A stretch of DNA of 64,000 nucleotides from Nocardioides islandensis (GCF_015352455.1 NZ_JADKPN010000008.1:153383-217382); one strand, 5' to 3'. Shown: positions 42,542 to 52,101, counted from the stretch's first letter. A program made the numbers and translations. The notes: generated by a model not told the origin, from the sequence alone.

Positions 42542-43222
42542 GTACAGCCCCTCCGCCATGGGGGTGGACTGCAGCGACGCGGTGATGCAGCCGCGCTCGC
42601 GCGCCTCGTGCAGCATCAACGCGGTCAGCGAGAAGCCGAGGCCGCGGCGCCGCGCGTCCTCCAGGGTCGTGATGTTGTAGATGCCGCAGTCGCCCTGGTG
42701 GTCGTAGGCCATGCCGACCGCGGCGGCCCGGCCGTCCAGCAGGGCCACCTGGACGACGAACGCGTCGGGGTCGGCGTACTGCTGGAAGTCGGCGCCCAGC
42801 CCGAGCATGGCGACGTAGTCCGACCACCCCGCGGTCCTCAGCTCGAGCTCCGGACGCGGGACGTCCAGGTCCCGCAGGGCCATGCCCATCGCACGGGTCG
42901 ACTCGGTCACGACGTACTTGCGGTCGTCGAGCTCGGCGCGCATCGCGTTGTCGCCCTCGTGCACCCACAGGGCGTACCGCTCGACGCCCGACTCGACGTA
43001 CTCCTCCTCGACCGCCGCGACCATCGCAGCACGAGCCTCGGCATCGAGCCCCATGTCGGCCAGGGCGTTGTTGTAGACCAGGCTCTCCGGCTCCTCGGTG
43101 AACACCGCGACGACCGCACCCGGCACCCGTACGACGGACGCGCCCACCGCTCCGCGGGCGTACTCCGCCCACGACGCGACGAGCGTCGCCGCGCCGCGCT
43201 CGTACAGCTGCCAGGGCGTCAT
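42473..43222 (-). CDS. GNAT family N-acetyltransferase
   Basis: 249 residues. The acetyl-CoA site is in the C-terminal half (CGIYNITTLEDARRRGLGFSLTALMLHEARERG, the R-x-x-G-x-G/A pattern), followed by LQSTPMAEGLYSRVGFRDLGRY. The N-terminal half is a poorly conserved region of the kind seen in actinobacterial two-part GNAT proteins. Substrate unknown. The ATG at 43222 has a -10-like GATCAT 7 nt upstream. The 3' end overlaps the convergent YdbT-like gene by 69 bp. Confidence 0.82.
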   Translation of the reverse strand: MTPWQLYERGAATLVASWAEYARGAVGASVVRVPGAVVAVFTEEPESLVYNNALADMGLDAEARAAMVAAVEEEYVESGVERYALWVHEGDNAMRAELDDRKYVVTESTRAMGMALRDLDVPRPELELRTAGWSDYVAMLGLGADFQQYADPDAFVVQVALLDGRAAAVGMAYDHQGDCGIYNITTLEDARRRGLGFSLTALMLHEARERGCITASLQSTPMAEGLYSRVGFRDLGRYLEHTPRWALVP

Positions 43223-43272
43223 CGGAGAGATGATCCCTCACGACCCGGCCGGTGCGCCCGTATACCGATAAC

Positions 43273-43295
43273 GGTTGGGACACGACGACCCAACC
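43273..43295. promoter_or_regulatory. Inverted repeat GGTTGGG - 9 nt - CCCAACC upstream of pyruvate carboxylase
   Basis: Perfect 7-bp arms, 54 bp upstream of the carboxylase start and also upstream of the divergent GNAT gene. Possibly an operator; next to it on the left lies a small palindrome, ACCGATAACGGT. Confidence 0.4.
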
Positions 43296-43335
43296 ACCGA
43301 CCGGACAACGAGCCGCCGTGGTAGCGCCCCGCAAG

Positions 43336-43341
43336 TAGCCT
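43336..43341 (+). promoter_or_regulatory. Leaderless -10 (TAGCCT) of pyruvate carboxylase
   Basis: TAGCCT, 7 nt before the ATG at 43349. It lies in the loop of CCCGCA/TGCGGG (43328-43346 region). Confidence 0.5.
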
Positions 43342-43348
43342 GCGGGCC

Positions 43349-46300
43349 ATGTTCTCGAAGGTGCTCGTGGCCAACCGGGGCGAGATCGCCATCCGGGCGT
43401 TCCGGGCTGCCTACGAGCTCGGAGCGCGCACCGTCGCGGTGTTCCCGAACGAGGACAGGTGGTCCGAGCACCGCCTGAAGGCGGACGAGGCGTACGAGAT
43501 CGGCCAGCGCGGCCATCCCGTCCGCGCGTACCTCGACCCGGACGCGATCGTCGCCGTCGCCGTCCGTGCGGGAGCCGACGCGGTATACCCAGGATACGGC
43601 TTCCTCAGCGAGAACCCGCGGCTGGCCGAGGCCTGCGCGAACGCCGGCATCACCTTCGTCGGGCCGACCGCGGACGTGCTGTCGCTGACCGGCAACAAGG
43701 CCCGCGCGATCGCGGCGGCGAAGGAGGCCGGCGTACCCACGCTTGCCTCGGTCGACCCCAGCGACGACGCCGACGTCGTCGTGGAGGCGGCGTCCGCGCT
43801 GCCGTACCCGCTCTTCGTCAAGGCCGTCGCCGGCGGCGGCGGCCGCGGCATGCGGCGCGTCGACGCGCCGGAGCAGCTGCGCGAGGCGGTCGAGACCTGC
43901 ATGCGCGAGGCCGAGGGCGCGTTCGGCGACCCCACGGTGTTCGTCGAGCAGGCCGTCGTGGATCCCCGACACATCGAGGTGCAGATCCTCGCCGACGGTG
44001 CGGGGAACGTGATGCACCTCTTCGAGCGCGACTGCTCGGTGCAGCGCCGTCACCAGAAGGTCGTCGAGATCGCGCCGGCGCCGAACTTCGACCCGGAGCT
44101 GCGCGAGCGCATCTGCGCGGACGCGGTCAAGTTCGCCCGGCACATCGGCTACAAGAACGCCGGCACGGTCGAGTTCCTCGTCGACCCGGACGGCAACTAC
44201 GTCTTCATCGAGATGAACCCGCGCATCCAGGTCGAGCACACGGTGACCGAGGAGATCACCGACGTGGACCTGGTGCAGTCGCAGATGCGGATCGCGTCGG
44301 GCGAGACGCTCGAGGACCTCGGCCTCAGCCAGGAGACCGTGCAGATCCGCGGTGCCGCCCTCCAGTGCCGGATCACCACCGAGGACCCGGCCAACAACTT
44401 CCGCCCGGACACCGGCCGGATCACGACGTACCGGTCCCCCGGCGGTGCGGGCATCCGGCTCGACGGCGGTACGACGTACACGGGCGCGGAGATCAGCCCG
44501 CACTTCGACTCGATGCTCGCCAAGCTGACGTGTCGCGCCCGCACGTTCGACAAGGCCGTCGAGCGCGCGCGGCGTGCCCTGGCGGAGTTCCGGATCCGTG
44601 GCGTCTCCACCAACATCGCCTTCCTCCAGGCGCTGCTCGACGAGCCCGACTTCTACGCCGGCCGGGTGACGACGTCGTTCATCGAGACCCACCCCGAGCT
44701 GCTCACCGCGCGCTCGTCGGGCGACCGCGGCACCAAGCTCCTCACGTACCTCGCGGACGTCACGGTGAACCAGCCGCACGGTCCCGCGCCGGTGAGCATC
44801 GACCCGGTCAGCAAGCTGCCGGACGTCGACCTCGCCGTGCCCGCGCCGGACGGCACGCGGCAGCAGCTGCTCGCGCTCGGCCCGCAGGCCTTCGCGCAGG
44901 CCCTGCGCGACCAGGACAGGGTCGCCGTCACCGACACCACGTTCCGCGACGCGCACCAGTCCCTGCTCGCCACCCGCGTGCGCACCCGCGACCTGCTCGA
45001 GGTCGCCGGTCACGTCGCCCGCACGACCCCGCAGCTCTGGTCGCTGGAGGCGTGGGGCGGGGCGACGTACGACGTGGCACTGCGCTTCCTCTCCGAGGAC
45101 CCGTGGGAGCGGCTGGCCAAGCTCCGCCAGGCGGCTCCGAACCTCTGCCTGCAGATGCTGCTGCGCGGGCGCAACACCGTCGGGTACACGCCGTACCCCA
45201 CGGCCGTCACCGACGCCTTCGTCGAGGAGGCCGCCGCCACCGGCATCGACGTGTTCCGGATCTTCGACGCCCTCAACGACGTCGAGCAGATGCGGCCGGC
45301 GATCGAGGCGGTGCTGTCGACCGGCACGACGGTCGCGGAGGTCGCACTCTGCTACACCGGCGACCTCTCCAGCCCGGACGAGAAGCTCTACACGCTCGAC
45401 TACTACCTCGGCCTGGCGTCGCGGATCGTCGACTCCGGCGCCCACGTGCTGGCGATCAAGGACATGGCCGGACTGCTGCGCGCGCCGGCCGCCCGGACCC
45501 TGGTGACCGCGCTCCGCAAGGAGTTCGACCTGCCGGTGCACCTGCACACCCACGACACCCCGGGCGGCCAGCTGGCGACCCTGCTCGCGGCGATCGACGC
45601 CGGGGTGGACGCGGTCGACGCGGCCACCGCATCGATGGCGGGTACGACGTCGCAGCCGCCGCTGTCGGCGCTGGTGTCCGCGACCGACCACTCCCCGCGT
45701 GAGACCGGTCTGTCGCTGGAGGCCGTCTGCGCGCTCGAGCCGTACTGGGAGGCCGTCCGCCGGGTGTACGCGCCGTTCGAGTCCGGCCTGCCCGCCCCGA
45801 CGGGCCGCGTCTACACCCACGAGATCCCCGGCGGGCAGCTCTCCAACCTGCGCCAGCAGGCGATCGCCCTGGGCCTCGGCGAGAAGTTCGAGCAGATCGA
45901 GGACATGTACGCCGCGGCCGACCGCATCCTCGGTCACATCGTCAAGGTGACGCCGTCGAGCAAGGTGGTCGGCGACCTCGCGCTGCACCTGGTGGCGGTC
46001 GGCGCCGACCCCGCGGAGTTCGCGGAGAACCCGCAGAAGTTCGACATCCCCGCGTCGGTCATCGGCTTCCTGCACGGCGAGCTCGGCGACCCGCCCGGCG
46101 GCTGGCCCGAGCCTTTCCGCAGCAAGGCGATCGAGGGCCGGCCGTGGGAGGCGCCCTCGGGCTCCCTCACCGACGAGCAGCTGCACGGCCTGGACAAGGA
46201 CCGCCGGGCCACGCTGAACCAGCTGCTGTTCCCCGGGCCGACCAAGGACTTCCAGGAGGTGCGCGCGACGTACGGCGACGTCTCGGTGCTTTCCTCGATC

Positions 46301-46726
46301 GACTACCTCTACGGGCTGCGGCAGGGCATCGAGCACCAGGTCGAGCTGGACGAGGGCGTGACGATCATCCTCGGCCTGCAGGCCATCTCGGAGCCGGACG
46401 AGCGCGGGTACCGGACCGTGATGGCCCTCATCAACGGCCAGCTGCGGCCGGTCAACATCCGCGACCGCGGGGTGTCGGCCGAGGTGGCCGCCGCCGAGAA
46501 GGCCGACACCTCCGACCCCGGCCACGTCGCCGCGCCGTTCCAGGGTGCCGTCACGGTCGTGGTCGAGAAGGGCGAGGAGGTCGAGGCCGGTCAGACGCTG
46601 GCCACCATCGAGGCGATGAAGATGGAGGCCGCCATCACCGCGCCACGCGCCGGCACGGTCGAGCGGCTGGCGTTCTCCGGCACCCAGACCGTCGACGGCG
46701 GCGACCTGGTGCTCGTGCTGGGCTGA
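43349..46726 (+). CDS. pyc: Pyruvate carboxylase
   Basis: Biotin- and ATP-dependent carboxylation of pyruvate to oxaloacetate, the anaplerotic step. 1125 residues, full length, with biotin carboxylase first (MFSKVLVANRGEIAIR, YPGYGFLSENPRLAE, AGGGGRGMRR, EMNPRIQVEH), the carboxyltransferase barrel from about 525 (VTDTTFRDAHQSLLATRVRT, then the metal and carbamylated-lysine region VLAIKDMAGLL), the allosteric linker, and the carrier domain with biotinyl Lys1091 in EAMKMEA. Single-polypeptide form, as in other actinobacteria. A small stem GGGCT-g-AGCCC overlaps its stop. Confidence 0.96.
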   Translation: MFSKVLVANRGEIAIRAFRAAYELGARTVAVFPNEDRWSEHRLKADEAYEIGQRGHPVRAYLDPDAIVAVAVRAGADAVYPGYGFLSENPRLAEACANAGITFVGPTADVLSLTGNKARAIAAAKEAGVPTLASVDPSDDADVVVEAASALPYPLFVKAVAGGGGRGMRRVDAPEQLREAVETCMREAEGAFGDPTVFVEQAVVDPRHIEVQILADGAGNVMHLFERDCSVQRRHQKVVEIAPAPNFDPELRERICADAVKFARHIGYKNAGTVEFLVDPDGNYVFIEMNPRIQVEHTVTEEITDVDLVQSQMRIASGETLEDLGLSQETVQIRGAALQCRITTEDPANNFRPDTGRITTYRSPGGAGIRLDGGTTYTGAEISPHFDSMLAKLTCRARTFDKAVERARRALAEFRIRGVSTNIAFLQALLDEPDFYAGRVTTSFIETHPELLTARSSGDRGTKLLTYLADVTVNQPHGPAPVSIDPVSKLPDVDLAVPAPDGTRQQLLALGPQAFAQALRDQDRVAVTDTTFRDAHQSLLATRVRTRDLLEVAGHVARTTPQLWSLEAWGGATYDVALRFLSEDPWERLAKLRQAAPNLCLQMLLRGRNTVGYTPYPTAVTDAFVEEAAATGIDVFRIFDALNDVEQMRPAIEAVLSTGTTVAEVALCYTGDLSSPDEKLYTLDYYLGLASRIVDSGAHVLAIKDMAGLLRAPAARTLVTALRKEFDLPVHLHTHDTPGGQLATLLAAIDAGVDAVDAATASMAGTTSQPPLSALVSATDHSPRETGLSLEAVCALEPYWEAVRRVYAPFESGLPAPTGRVYTHEIPGGQLSNLRQQAIALGLGEKFEQIEDMYAAADRILGHIVKVTPSSKVVGDLALHLVAVGADPAEFAENPQKFDIPASVIGFLHGELGDPPGGWPEPFRSKAIEGRPWEAPSGSLTDEQLHGLDKDRRATLNQLLFPGPTKDFQEVRATYGDVSVLSSIDYLYGLRQGIEHQVELDEGVTIILGLQAISEPDERGYRTVMALINGQLRPVNIRDRGVSAEVAAAEKADTSDPGHVAAPFQGAVTVVVEKGEEVEAGQTLATIEAMKMEAAITAPRAGTVERLAFSGTQTVDGGDLVLVLG

Positions 46727-46738
46727 GCCCGTCCCGCG

Positions 46739-49693
46739 TCACTGGCCGCTGTGCACCGGACCGTCTGACCAGCCGACGCGGCGGGCGAGCGCCGCGACCT
46801 CGCGCCGCGAGGACGTCTGGGTCTTGCGCAGCAGGTTCGAGACGTGCACGCTCACCGTCTTCTCGCTGATGAACAGCTCGGCGGCGATCTCGGCGTAGGT
46901 CCGGTCCGCGACCAGGTGACCGAGCACCTCCACCTCTCGCGCCGTGAGGCCGGCGAAGGCGCGCGACACGGCCGGTGCCTCCACCGGCGCGGCCAGCGAG
47001 ATCCGTGCGAGCCCGGCGAGCTCCTCGACCGCGACCGCCAGCGGGGCCGCACGTTGCTCCGCGGCGTACGCGTGGGCCGATCTCATCATCCGCGCCGCCT
47101 CGTCCCGGCCGGTGCCGGACTCCACCAGGGCCGCGGCCAGCCGCACGGCCGCGCGGTGCTGCTCCCACCGCATGCCTGCGGTCTCGGCCGCCCGGACCGC
47201 CTCCCGCCAGCGGTCGACCCGGTCGTCCTCGTCGTGGACCCGGCCGACCTCGGCCAGGAACAGGGCCCCTCGCGCCCGTGCCACCCGGTCGCGGTCCTCG
47301 ACGGGTTCGAAGGGAGTGCCTGGCAACCCCGCCCGCGTCTCCAGGAGCCGGTCCAGGGACTGTCGGTGACTCCGGACGGCATCCGGGTCGCGGTCGTCCG
47401 TCGCCCGTTGCACCAGCTCAGCGACGGCCCGGGCGGCCCCGATGAGCATCGCGTCCATGGTGGCGGGATCACCGGTGTTGATCGGAAGAGTGCGCTCCAC
47501 CAGGGCCAGGGCCTCGTCGGGACGGCCCAGCGCGACCAGGATCTCGGTCAGCAGCGGTCCGGCGTCCACGCCGCGCCGGTCCTCCAGGAACGGCATCACC
47601 TCGTAGGCCCGGACCCGGTGCTGCTCCGCGGCGTCGAGGGCTCCGCGCCGCACGGCCAGCACGGCGGCCGCCAGCCGCGCCGTGACCTCGAAGTACGCCG
47701 AGTCCGCTCGCGCCAGGGCGGACCGCACCTGCGCGTCCAGGCCGACGAGATCGCCCCTGTCCAGCAGTAGCTGGGAGAGGACCTGACGCGGCCACTCCCA
47801 GCCCGCACCGCCGACGCTGCGGTCCAGGTCCAGCCACTCCTGGACATAGCCCACGAGCACGTCCAGGTCCCCGGACGTCTGGTGGACCCACCACCCGGCC
47901 AGGAACACGAGCTCCATGAGGTCGGGGTCTCCGGAAGCCTCGGCGTGCGCTCGTGCCGTCTCCGCATCGCGAGCCGCCTGCACGAGATCCGCCCCGAGGG
48001 TCATCATCGCCCTGGTGGCGTACGCGAGTGCCAGGGCGGCACCCGACCCGACCCGCTCCGCGGCCTCCACGGCAACACCGGCGGCCACGGCGGCCTCCTC
48101 GGGCCGCCCCGACCAGTAGAGGTTCTCGGCCGTCCACGTCAACGCATCGACGTGCTCACTGCTGTCGGGGTCGGCGAGGGTGAGACGCACCACGTCGTCG
48201 GTGATGTCCTGGCCGATCGACTCGATCAGGCCGAGCTCCCACGAGAGGTCCTCGTGGGTCATCCGGAGCTTCGCCGCCCACAACGGCTCAAGAGTCTCGT
48301 CCAGGCGCTCACGAGCCCGGCCGATGAGGCGCCACGCGTCCTGCTTGCGCCCCGCGCGCTCGCACACCCGACCGGCTCGCTCCAGCAGCCGCACCTCGGC
48401 GTCGAGGTCGTCGCGGTCGGGTGACCCCGTCTCCCACAGGGCGACGGCCCGGCTGAGGAAGTCGGCCGCCTCGTGCCGCACCCGAAGTTCCAGCGCGACG
48501 TCGGCCGCCCGGAGCAGCGTGGCGAAGGCCTCCGGGTGTGCGCCGGCCAGCTCCTGGTGCGTCGCCAGGTCCCCGAGGCGACGCAGCTCGTCCACCCCCT
48601 CCCCCGTCGTCCCGGCGAGGAGTCCGGCCCACGCCGCGTGCACCGGTCCGGCCTCTCCCGGGAGGTAGGTCTCCACCAGGACCTCGGCCAGCAGCGGGTG
48701 CCGGAACCAGAGGAGGTCTCCCTCGAGCACCGTCACGCGGGCGTCGACCGCCTCCCGCAGCCCCTCGGTCGCCGGCAGACCGAGGTCTGCGGCCACCGCT
48801 GACAGCGTCGCGACCGGCGTCGGGCGTCCCGCCACGGCGAGCACACGGGTCATCGCGCGGGTGCCCGGATCGAGTGCCTGCCAGCTGTCCAGGAGAGCGC
48901 GGCGCAGCTCGTCCGGCAGGGCGTCGGCGCCGTCCACCCCGCCCGTCGCCGCCTGCCGGACCAGCAGCTCGGTGAAGTACGGGTTGCCCTGAGAGCGTGC
49001 GAACACCTCCTCGAGCAGGCCGGGAGGCGGCTCACCCTCCATCAGGGCCGTGAGCTGCCGCTCGGTCCCCTCGCGGTCCAGCCGACCGACGTCGAGCGCG
49101 TGGGTCCCCGGGAGACGTCGGAGGCCGTCGAGCCAGTGCTGGAACCGCTCGTCACGCACGCCGTCCTCGCGCTGGGTCGCGAGGAGAGCGAGCGACTGCT
49201 CACCGAACCCGGCCACCAGGTAGGTCAATGCATCCCAGGTCGACGGGTCGGCCCACTGCACGTCGTCGACCACCAGCAGCGTCGGGCTGCGAGCCACGAT
49301 CCTCCCGATGAGCGCGTCGACGACGGTCATCAACGGCGCCGGGGACTCCGGCGGTGGCGCGCCCAACGAGGGCAGCACCCTGGCCGCGGCCGGGATCTCG
49401 TCGAGGAGCCGGGTCCGCTCCGCCTCGCCGGCCGACCGGAGCCACCCCTCCAGCGCGAGGACGAGCGGGTGGTAGGCCGCCTCGACGGCACCGAAGCGCA
49501 GGCCCTGGCCCCACAAGAGCTGGGCGCCGTCGGCGCGGACCTCGTCGACCACCGCGCGCACCAGGGTCGTCTTGCCCACCCCGGACTCACCACGCACGAC
49601 GACCGCCTGCGGGGTGCCGCCGACCCCACGCCGGACGATGTCGAGCAGGGTCCGGAGCTCGGAGTCGCGCCCGCTCAGCGCCGCCGGCTTCAC
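46739..49693 (-). CDS. LAL-type LuxR family transcriptional regulator
   Basis: 984 residues. N-terminal STAND-type ATPase: Walker A GESGVGKT (35-42), Walker B TLLVVDDVQWAD near 140, and sensor-like TLLATQRED. A long helical, TPR-like middle region. C-terminal LuxR HTH (LTAREVEVLGHLVADRTYAEIAAELFISEKTVSVHVSNLL). Large ATP-binding regulators of this kind switch on pathway genes after a ligand binds the TPR region; the target is unknown, and the neighbouring genes (pyruvate carboxylase, a conserved hypothetical) are not obvious targets. The GTG at 49693 has CACACT 6 nt upstream. Confidence 0.9.
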   Translation of the reverse strand: MKPAALSGRDSELRTLLDIVRRGVGGTPQAVVVRGESGVGKTTLVRAVVDEVRADGAQLLWGQGLRFGAVEAAYHPLVLALEGWLRSAGEAERTRLLDEIPAAARVLPSLGAPPPESPAPLMTVVDALIGRIVARSPTLLVVDDVQWADPSTWDALTYLVAGFGEQSLALLATQREDGVRDERFQHWLDGLRRLPGTHALDVGRLDREGTERQLTALMEGEPPPGLLEEVFARSQGNPYFTELLVRQAATGGVDGADALPDELRRALLDSWQALDPGTRAMTRVLAVAGRPTPVATLSAVAADLGLPATEGLREAVDARVTVLEGDLLWFRHPLLAEVLVETYLPGEAGPVHAAWAGLLAGTTGEGVDELRRLGDLATHQELAGAHPEAFATLLRAADVALELRVRHEAADFLSRAVALWETGSPDRDDLDAEVRLLERAGRVCERAGRKQDAWRLIGRARERLDETLEPLWAAKLRMTHEDLSWELGLIESIGQDITDDVVRLTLADPDSSEHVDALTWTAENLYWSGRPEEAAVAAGVAVEAAERVGSGAALALAYATRAMMTLGADLVQAARDAETARAHAEASGDPDLMELVFLAGWWVHQTSGDLDVLVGYVQEWLDLDRSVGGAGWEWPRQVLSQLLLDRGDLVGLDAQVRSALARADSAYFEVTARLAAAVLAVRRGALDAAEQHRVRAYEVMPFLEDRRGVDAGPLLTEILVALGRPDEALALVERTLPINTGDPATMDAMLIGAARAVAELVQRATDDRDPDAVRSHRQSLDRLLETRAGLPGTPFEPVEDRDRVARARGALFLAEVGRVHDEDDRVDRWREAVRAAETAGMRWEQHRAAVRLAAALVESGTGRDEAARMMRSAHAYAAEQRAAPLAVAVEELAGLARISLAAPVEAPAVSRAFAGLTAREVEVLGHLVADRTYAEIAAELFISEKTVSVHVSNLLRKTQTSSRREVAALARRVGWSDGPVHSGQ

Positions 49694-49756
49694 CGGACCA
49701 GTGTGCGGTGCCGGGCCGGCGCTGTCTCTTCGGTTCCGGCCCCCCGGCTGACGTCA

Positions 49757-49807
49757 TACGATCTGGTCGCCTTGGCGACCACTTCGCACGACGTCCTGGA
49801 GGCGACG
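49757..49807 (+). promoter_or_regulatory. Promoter and hairpin leader of the 49808 gene
   Basis: TACGAT (49757-49762) is the likely -10. The leader contains a perfect 7-bp stem, GGTCGCC-tt-GGCGACC (49765-49780), and a GGAGG ribosome site (49798-49802) 5 nt before the ATG. This is a leadered message, unlike its neighbours. Confidence 0.5.
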
Positions 49808-50389
49808 ATGCCCGGCCCGCGCGACTTCGACCCCGTGAAGGTCGGCAACCTCGAGACCGACGCGTGGGCGGCGTACTACCGCCACGAGTGGCGGACCTTC
49901 CTGACGGCGGCCGTGGGCATGGTCGGTGCGGGGTTCGGGATGGGTCGGCGCAGGACGCTGTACGGCGCGTACCTGGTGCTGCGCGCGAACCAGAAGTGGG
50001 CGCCGTACCCGGACAACGACCCGGACGCCTGCCGCGACCTCATGCGGCGGTTCTACCTGCTGGTCGCCCGCGACAGCCGGGACCTGCACATCGACCCGGC
50101 GACGGCGGCGAGGCTGGAGGTCGAGTGGTGGCGGCTGCACCGCGCGCACCAGCACGACCCAGGCGTGCCGGGCTCCGAGCTGGAGCAGTCGCTCGTCGAC
50201 CTCTACGCCTACGTGTACGACGCGGACCCGGAAGACGTGCGCCCGGCCGCGGCCGCGCGGGTCGAGGCGATGGACATCAGCGACGCCTGGGTGGCGAACG
50301 GCTGCGACCGGCTGGACCCGCTGCTCGCGCAGGAGCGGCGTGCCCTGGTCGAGTCGTACACCGCCCTACGGCGGGCCGTCGGACCCTGA
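49808..50389 (+). CDS. Conserved hypothetical protein
   Basis: 193 residues, soluble, helical, rich in Arg and aromatic residues (WAAYYRHEWRTFLTAAVGMV; LVARDSRDLHIDPATAARLEVEWWRLHR; YVYDADPEDVRPAAAARVEAMD). No family recognised with confidence. A GGAGG ribosome site fixes the ATG at 49808. Its 3' end overlaps the convergent sugar dehydrogenase gene by 24 bp. Confidence 0.7.
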   Translation: MPGPRDFDPVKVGNLETDAWAAYYRHEWRTFLTAAVGMVGAGFGMGRRRTLYGAYLVLRANQKWAPYPDNDPDACRDLMRRFYLLVARDSRDLHIDPATAARLEVEWWRLHRAHQHDPGVPGSELEQSLVDLYAYVYDADPEDVRPAAAARVEAMDISDAWVANGCDRLDPLLAQERRALVESYTALRRAVGP

Positions 50390-51445
50390 GAGCCGCAGGA
50401 TCCGGTCGTCGCCGCCGTCCGCGCGGCCGCGGCCGTCGCGGTTGCTGGTGGTGATCCAGAGGGAGCCGTCCGGGGCGGCCTGGACGTTGCGCAGCCGGCC
50501 GTACTGGTCCTGGAGCAGCGGCTCGGGGTCACCGCCGTCGAGCGGGACCCGCCAGAGGCGCTGACCCCGCAGGGCCCCGACGTAGGCGACGTCGCCCACG
50601 ATCGCGATCCCCGAGGGGCTGGCCTCGTCGGTCGTCCAGGTGACGACGGGGTTCGTGTACGCCGGGTCGTCGCCCATGCCCTCGACGACCGGCCAGCCGT
50701 AGTTCTTGCCGGGTTCGATGAGGTTGACCTCGTCCCAGGTGTTCTGCCCGAACTCGGGGGCGTACATGGCCCCCGACGAGTCCCAGGCGAGCCCCTGCAC
50801 GTTGCGGTGTCCCATCGACCAGACGAGCGAGTGCGGGTCGGGGTTGGCCGGCGAGAGCGGCGGTTGGCCGGTCGTCGTCATCCGCAGGATCTTGCCGTTC
50901 AGGCTGGCCGGGTCCTGGGCCCGGTCGGGGACACCGGCGTCCCCCACCCCGACGTACAGCTGCCCGTCCGGGCCGAACGCGAGCCCGCCGCCGTCGTGGA
51001 TGCTCGCCTTCGCCAGCCCCTCGAGGATCACCTGCAGGTCGTAGATGCCGGTGCCGCTCGGGTCGAGGTGGAACCTCACGACCCGGTTGTCGGACGCGGT
51101 CGTGAGGTAGGCGTAGACGAACGCGTGGCCGGAGTGGATGAAGAGCGGGTCCAGCGCGATCCCGAGCAGCCCACCCTCGCCGTCGTCGGCGACGTCCGGC
51201 ACGGTCGCCACCAGCTCGGCGTCGCCGCCCTCGGCGGGCACCTGGTAGAGCCGCCCGGTCGTGCGCTCGCCGACCAGCGCGTCGCCGTCGGGCAGGAACG
51301 CCAGCCCCCACGGCACCTCGAGCCCGGTGACGAGCACCTCGGCGTCGCCGTTCGCGTGGTCGGCGCGACCGGACCACCACAGCACCCCGACGACGACGAG
51401 CGCCGCCAGGCCGACGGTGGCGACCACCCGCGAGAGCACCCTCAC
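50366..51445 (-). CDS. PQQ-dependent sugar dehydrogenase family (YliI/Asd-type) protein
   Basis: 359 residues: an N-terminal membrane anchor or signal (about 5-26) and a six-bladed beta-propeller of the soluble glucose/aldose sugar dehydrogenase type. Motifs: TGLEVPWGLAFLPDG, GGLLGIALDPLF, HDGGGLAFGPDGQLYVGVGDAG with the conserved His, GHRNVQGLAWD. It oxidises aldoses outside the membrane if PQQ is available; no PQQ synthesis genes are seen here, so cofactor use is uncertain. The start ATG lies in CCCGTGTGAGG and no clear -10 was identified. Confidence 0.85.
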   Translation of the reverse strand: MRVLSRVVATVGLAALVVVGVLWWSGRADHANGDAEVLVTGLEVPWGLAFLPDGDALVGERTTGRLYQVPAEGGDAELVATVPDVADDGEGGLLGIALDPLFIHSGHAFVYAYLTTASDNRVVRFHLDPSGTGIYDLQVILEGLAKASIHDGGGLAFGPDGQLYVGVGDAGVPDRAQDPASLNGKILRMTTTGQPPLSPANPDPHSLVWSMGHRNVQGLAWDSSGAMYAPEFGQNTWDEVNLIEPGKNYGWPVVEGMGDDPAYTNPVVTWTTDEASPSGIAIVGDVAYVGALRGQRLWRVPLDGGDPEPLLQDQYGRLRNVQAAPDGSLWITTSNRDGRGRADGGDDRILRLSGSDGPP

Positions 51446-51460
51446 ACGGGAAAGTGTGGC

Positions 51461-52039
51461 CTACACGCGGTCGAGGAACGCCAGGATGCGCTGGGTGACG
51501 AGGGCGGCCGAGTCGGCGTCGTACGACGGCAGGCTGCGGTCGGTGAACAGGTGCTGCTGCACGGGGTAGACGAAGAGCTCCGCGCGCTCGCCGAGGAGCT
51601 CGACGGCCTGGTCGGCGAAGGGGCGGTCCTCCTGGAAGTACTCGTCGCCCTCGCCGCCGTGGATCTGCAGCGGCACGCCGTCGGGGTACGGGCCGACCGC
51701 CCACTCGCCCTCGATGGGCAGCGCGGACTCGATCATCACCAGACCCTTGGCGCCGGGACGGGTGACGGCCAGCTGCAGGGCCGGCGGCACGCCGTAGGAG
51801 ATCCCGGCGTACACCAGGCCCTCCGGCAGCCCCTCGACCGCGGCGGCCACGCGCTGGTCGACGACGCCGTCCTCGAGGCCCTTGACGTAGCCGAACCCGT
51901 CCTCGATCGACTCGAACGTGTGGCCGTCGAAGAGGTCCGGCGTGTGCACGGTGTGCCCGCCGGTCCGCAGGTCGTCGGCGAACGCCGTCACCCCGTCGGT
52001 CAGTCCCTGCACGTGGTGGAAGAGCACGACGTCGGTCAT
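51461..52039 (-). CDS. Dienelactone hydrolase family protein
   Basis: 192 residues, alpha/beta-hydrolase fold. The nucleophile elbow reads GISYGVPPA, with Ser where dienelactone hydrolase has Cys. The acid is probably in IHGGEGDEYF and the catalytic His in VYPVQQHLFTD. Ends with LVTQRILAFLDRV. Substrate unknown. AAGGAG (52048-52053 on the minus strand) precedes the ATG by 8 nt. It is divergent from a winged-helix regulator that may control it. Confidence 0.85.
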   Translation of the reverse strand: MTDVVLFHHVQGLTDGVTAFADDLRTGGHTVHTPDLFDGHTFESIEDGFGYVKGLEDGVVDQRVAAAVEGLPEGLVYAGISYGVPPALQLAVTRPGAKGLVMIESALPIEGEWAVGPYPDGVPLQIHGGEGDEYFQEDRPFADQAVELLGERAELFVYPVQQHLFTDRSLPSYDADSAALVTQRILAFLDRV

Positions 52040-52089
52040 TGCCTAGACTCCTTCTCATCGAACGACTGTCCTCGAATGATCCAACAATC

Positions 52090-52101
52090 TAGAATGTTCT
52101 A
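52090..52101. promoter_or_regulatory. Dyad TAGAA-tg-TTCTA between hydrolase and regulator
   Basis: The only clear dyad in the 65-bp divergent gap. TAGAAT (52090-52095) also serves as a -10 about 9 nt before the ATG at 52105. A binding site for the winged-helix protein itself is plausible. Confidence 0.4.

Noticed and set aside
43238..46525. 1095-codon open frame on the minus strand, and similar long frames opposite other genes (for example 54097-57210 plus, 33449-35407 minus, 5242-6732 minus)
   Set aside because: They are mirror frames of strong genes in very GC-rich DNA; compositions are Arg/Gly/His-rich or repetitive, with no recognisable domain.
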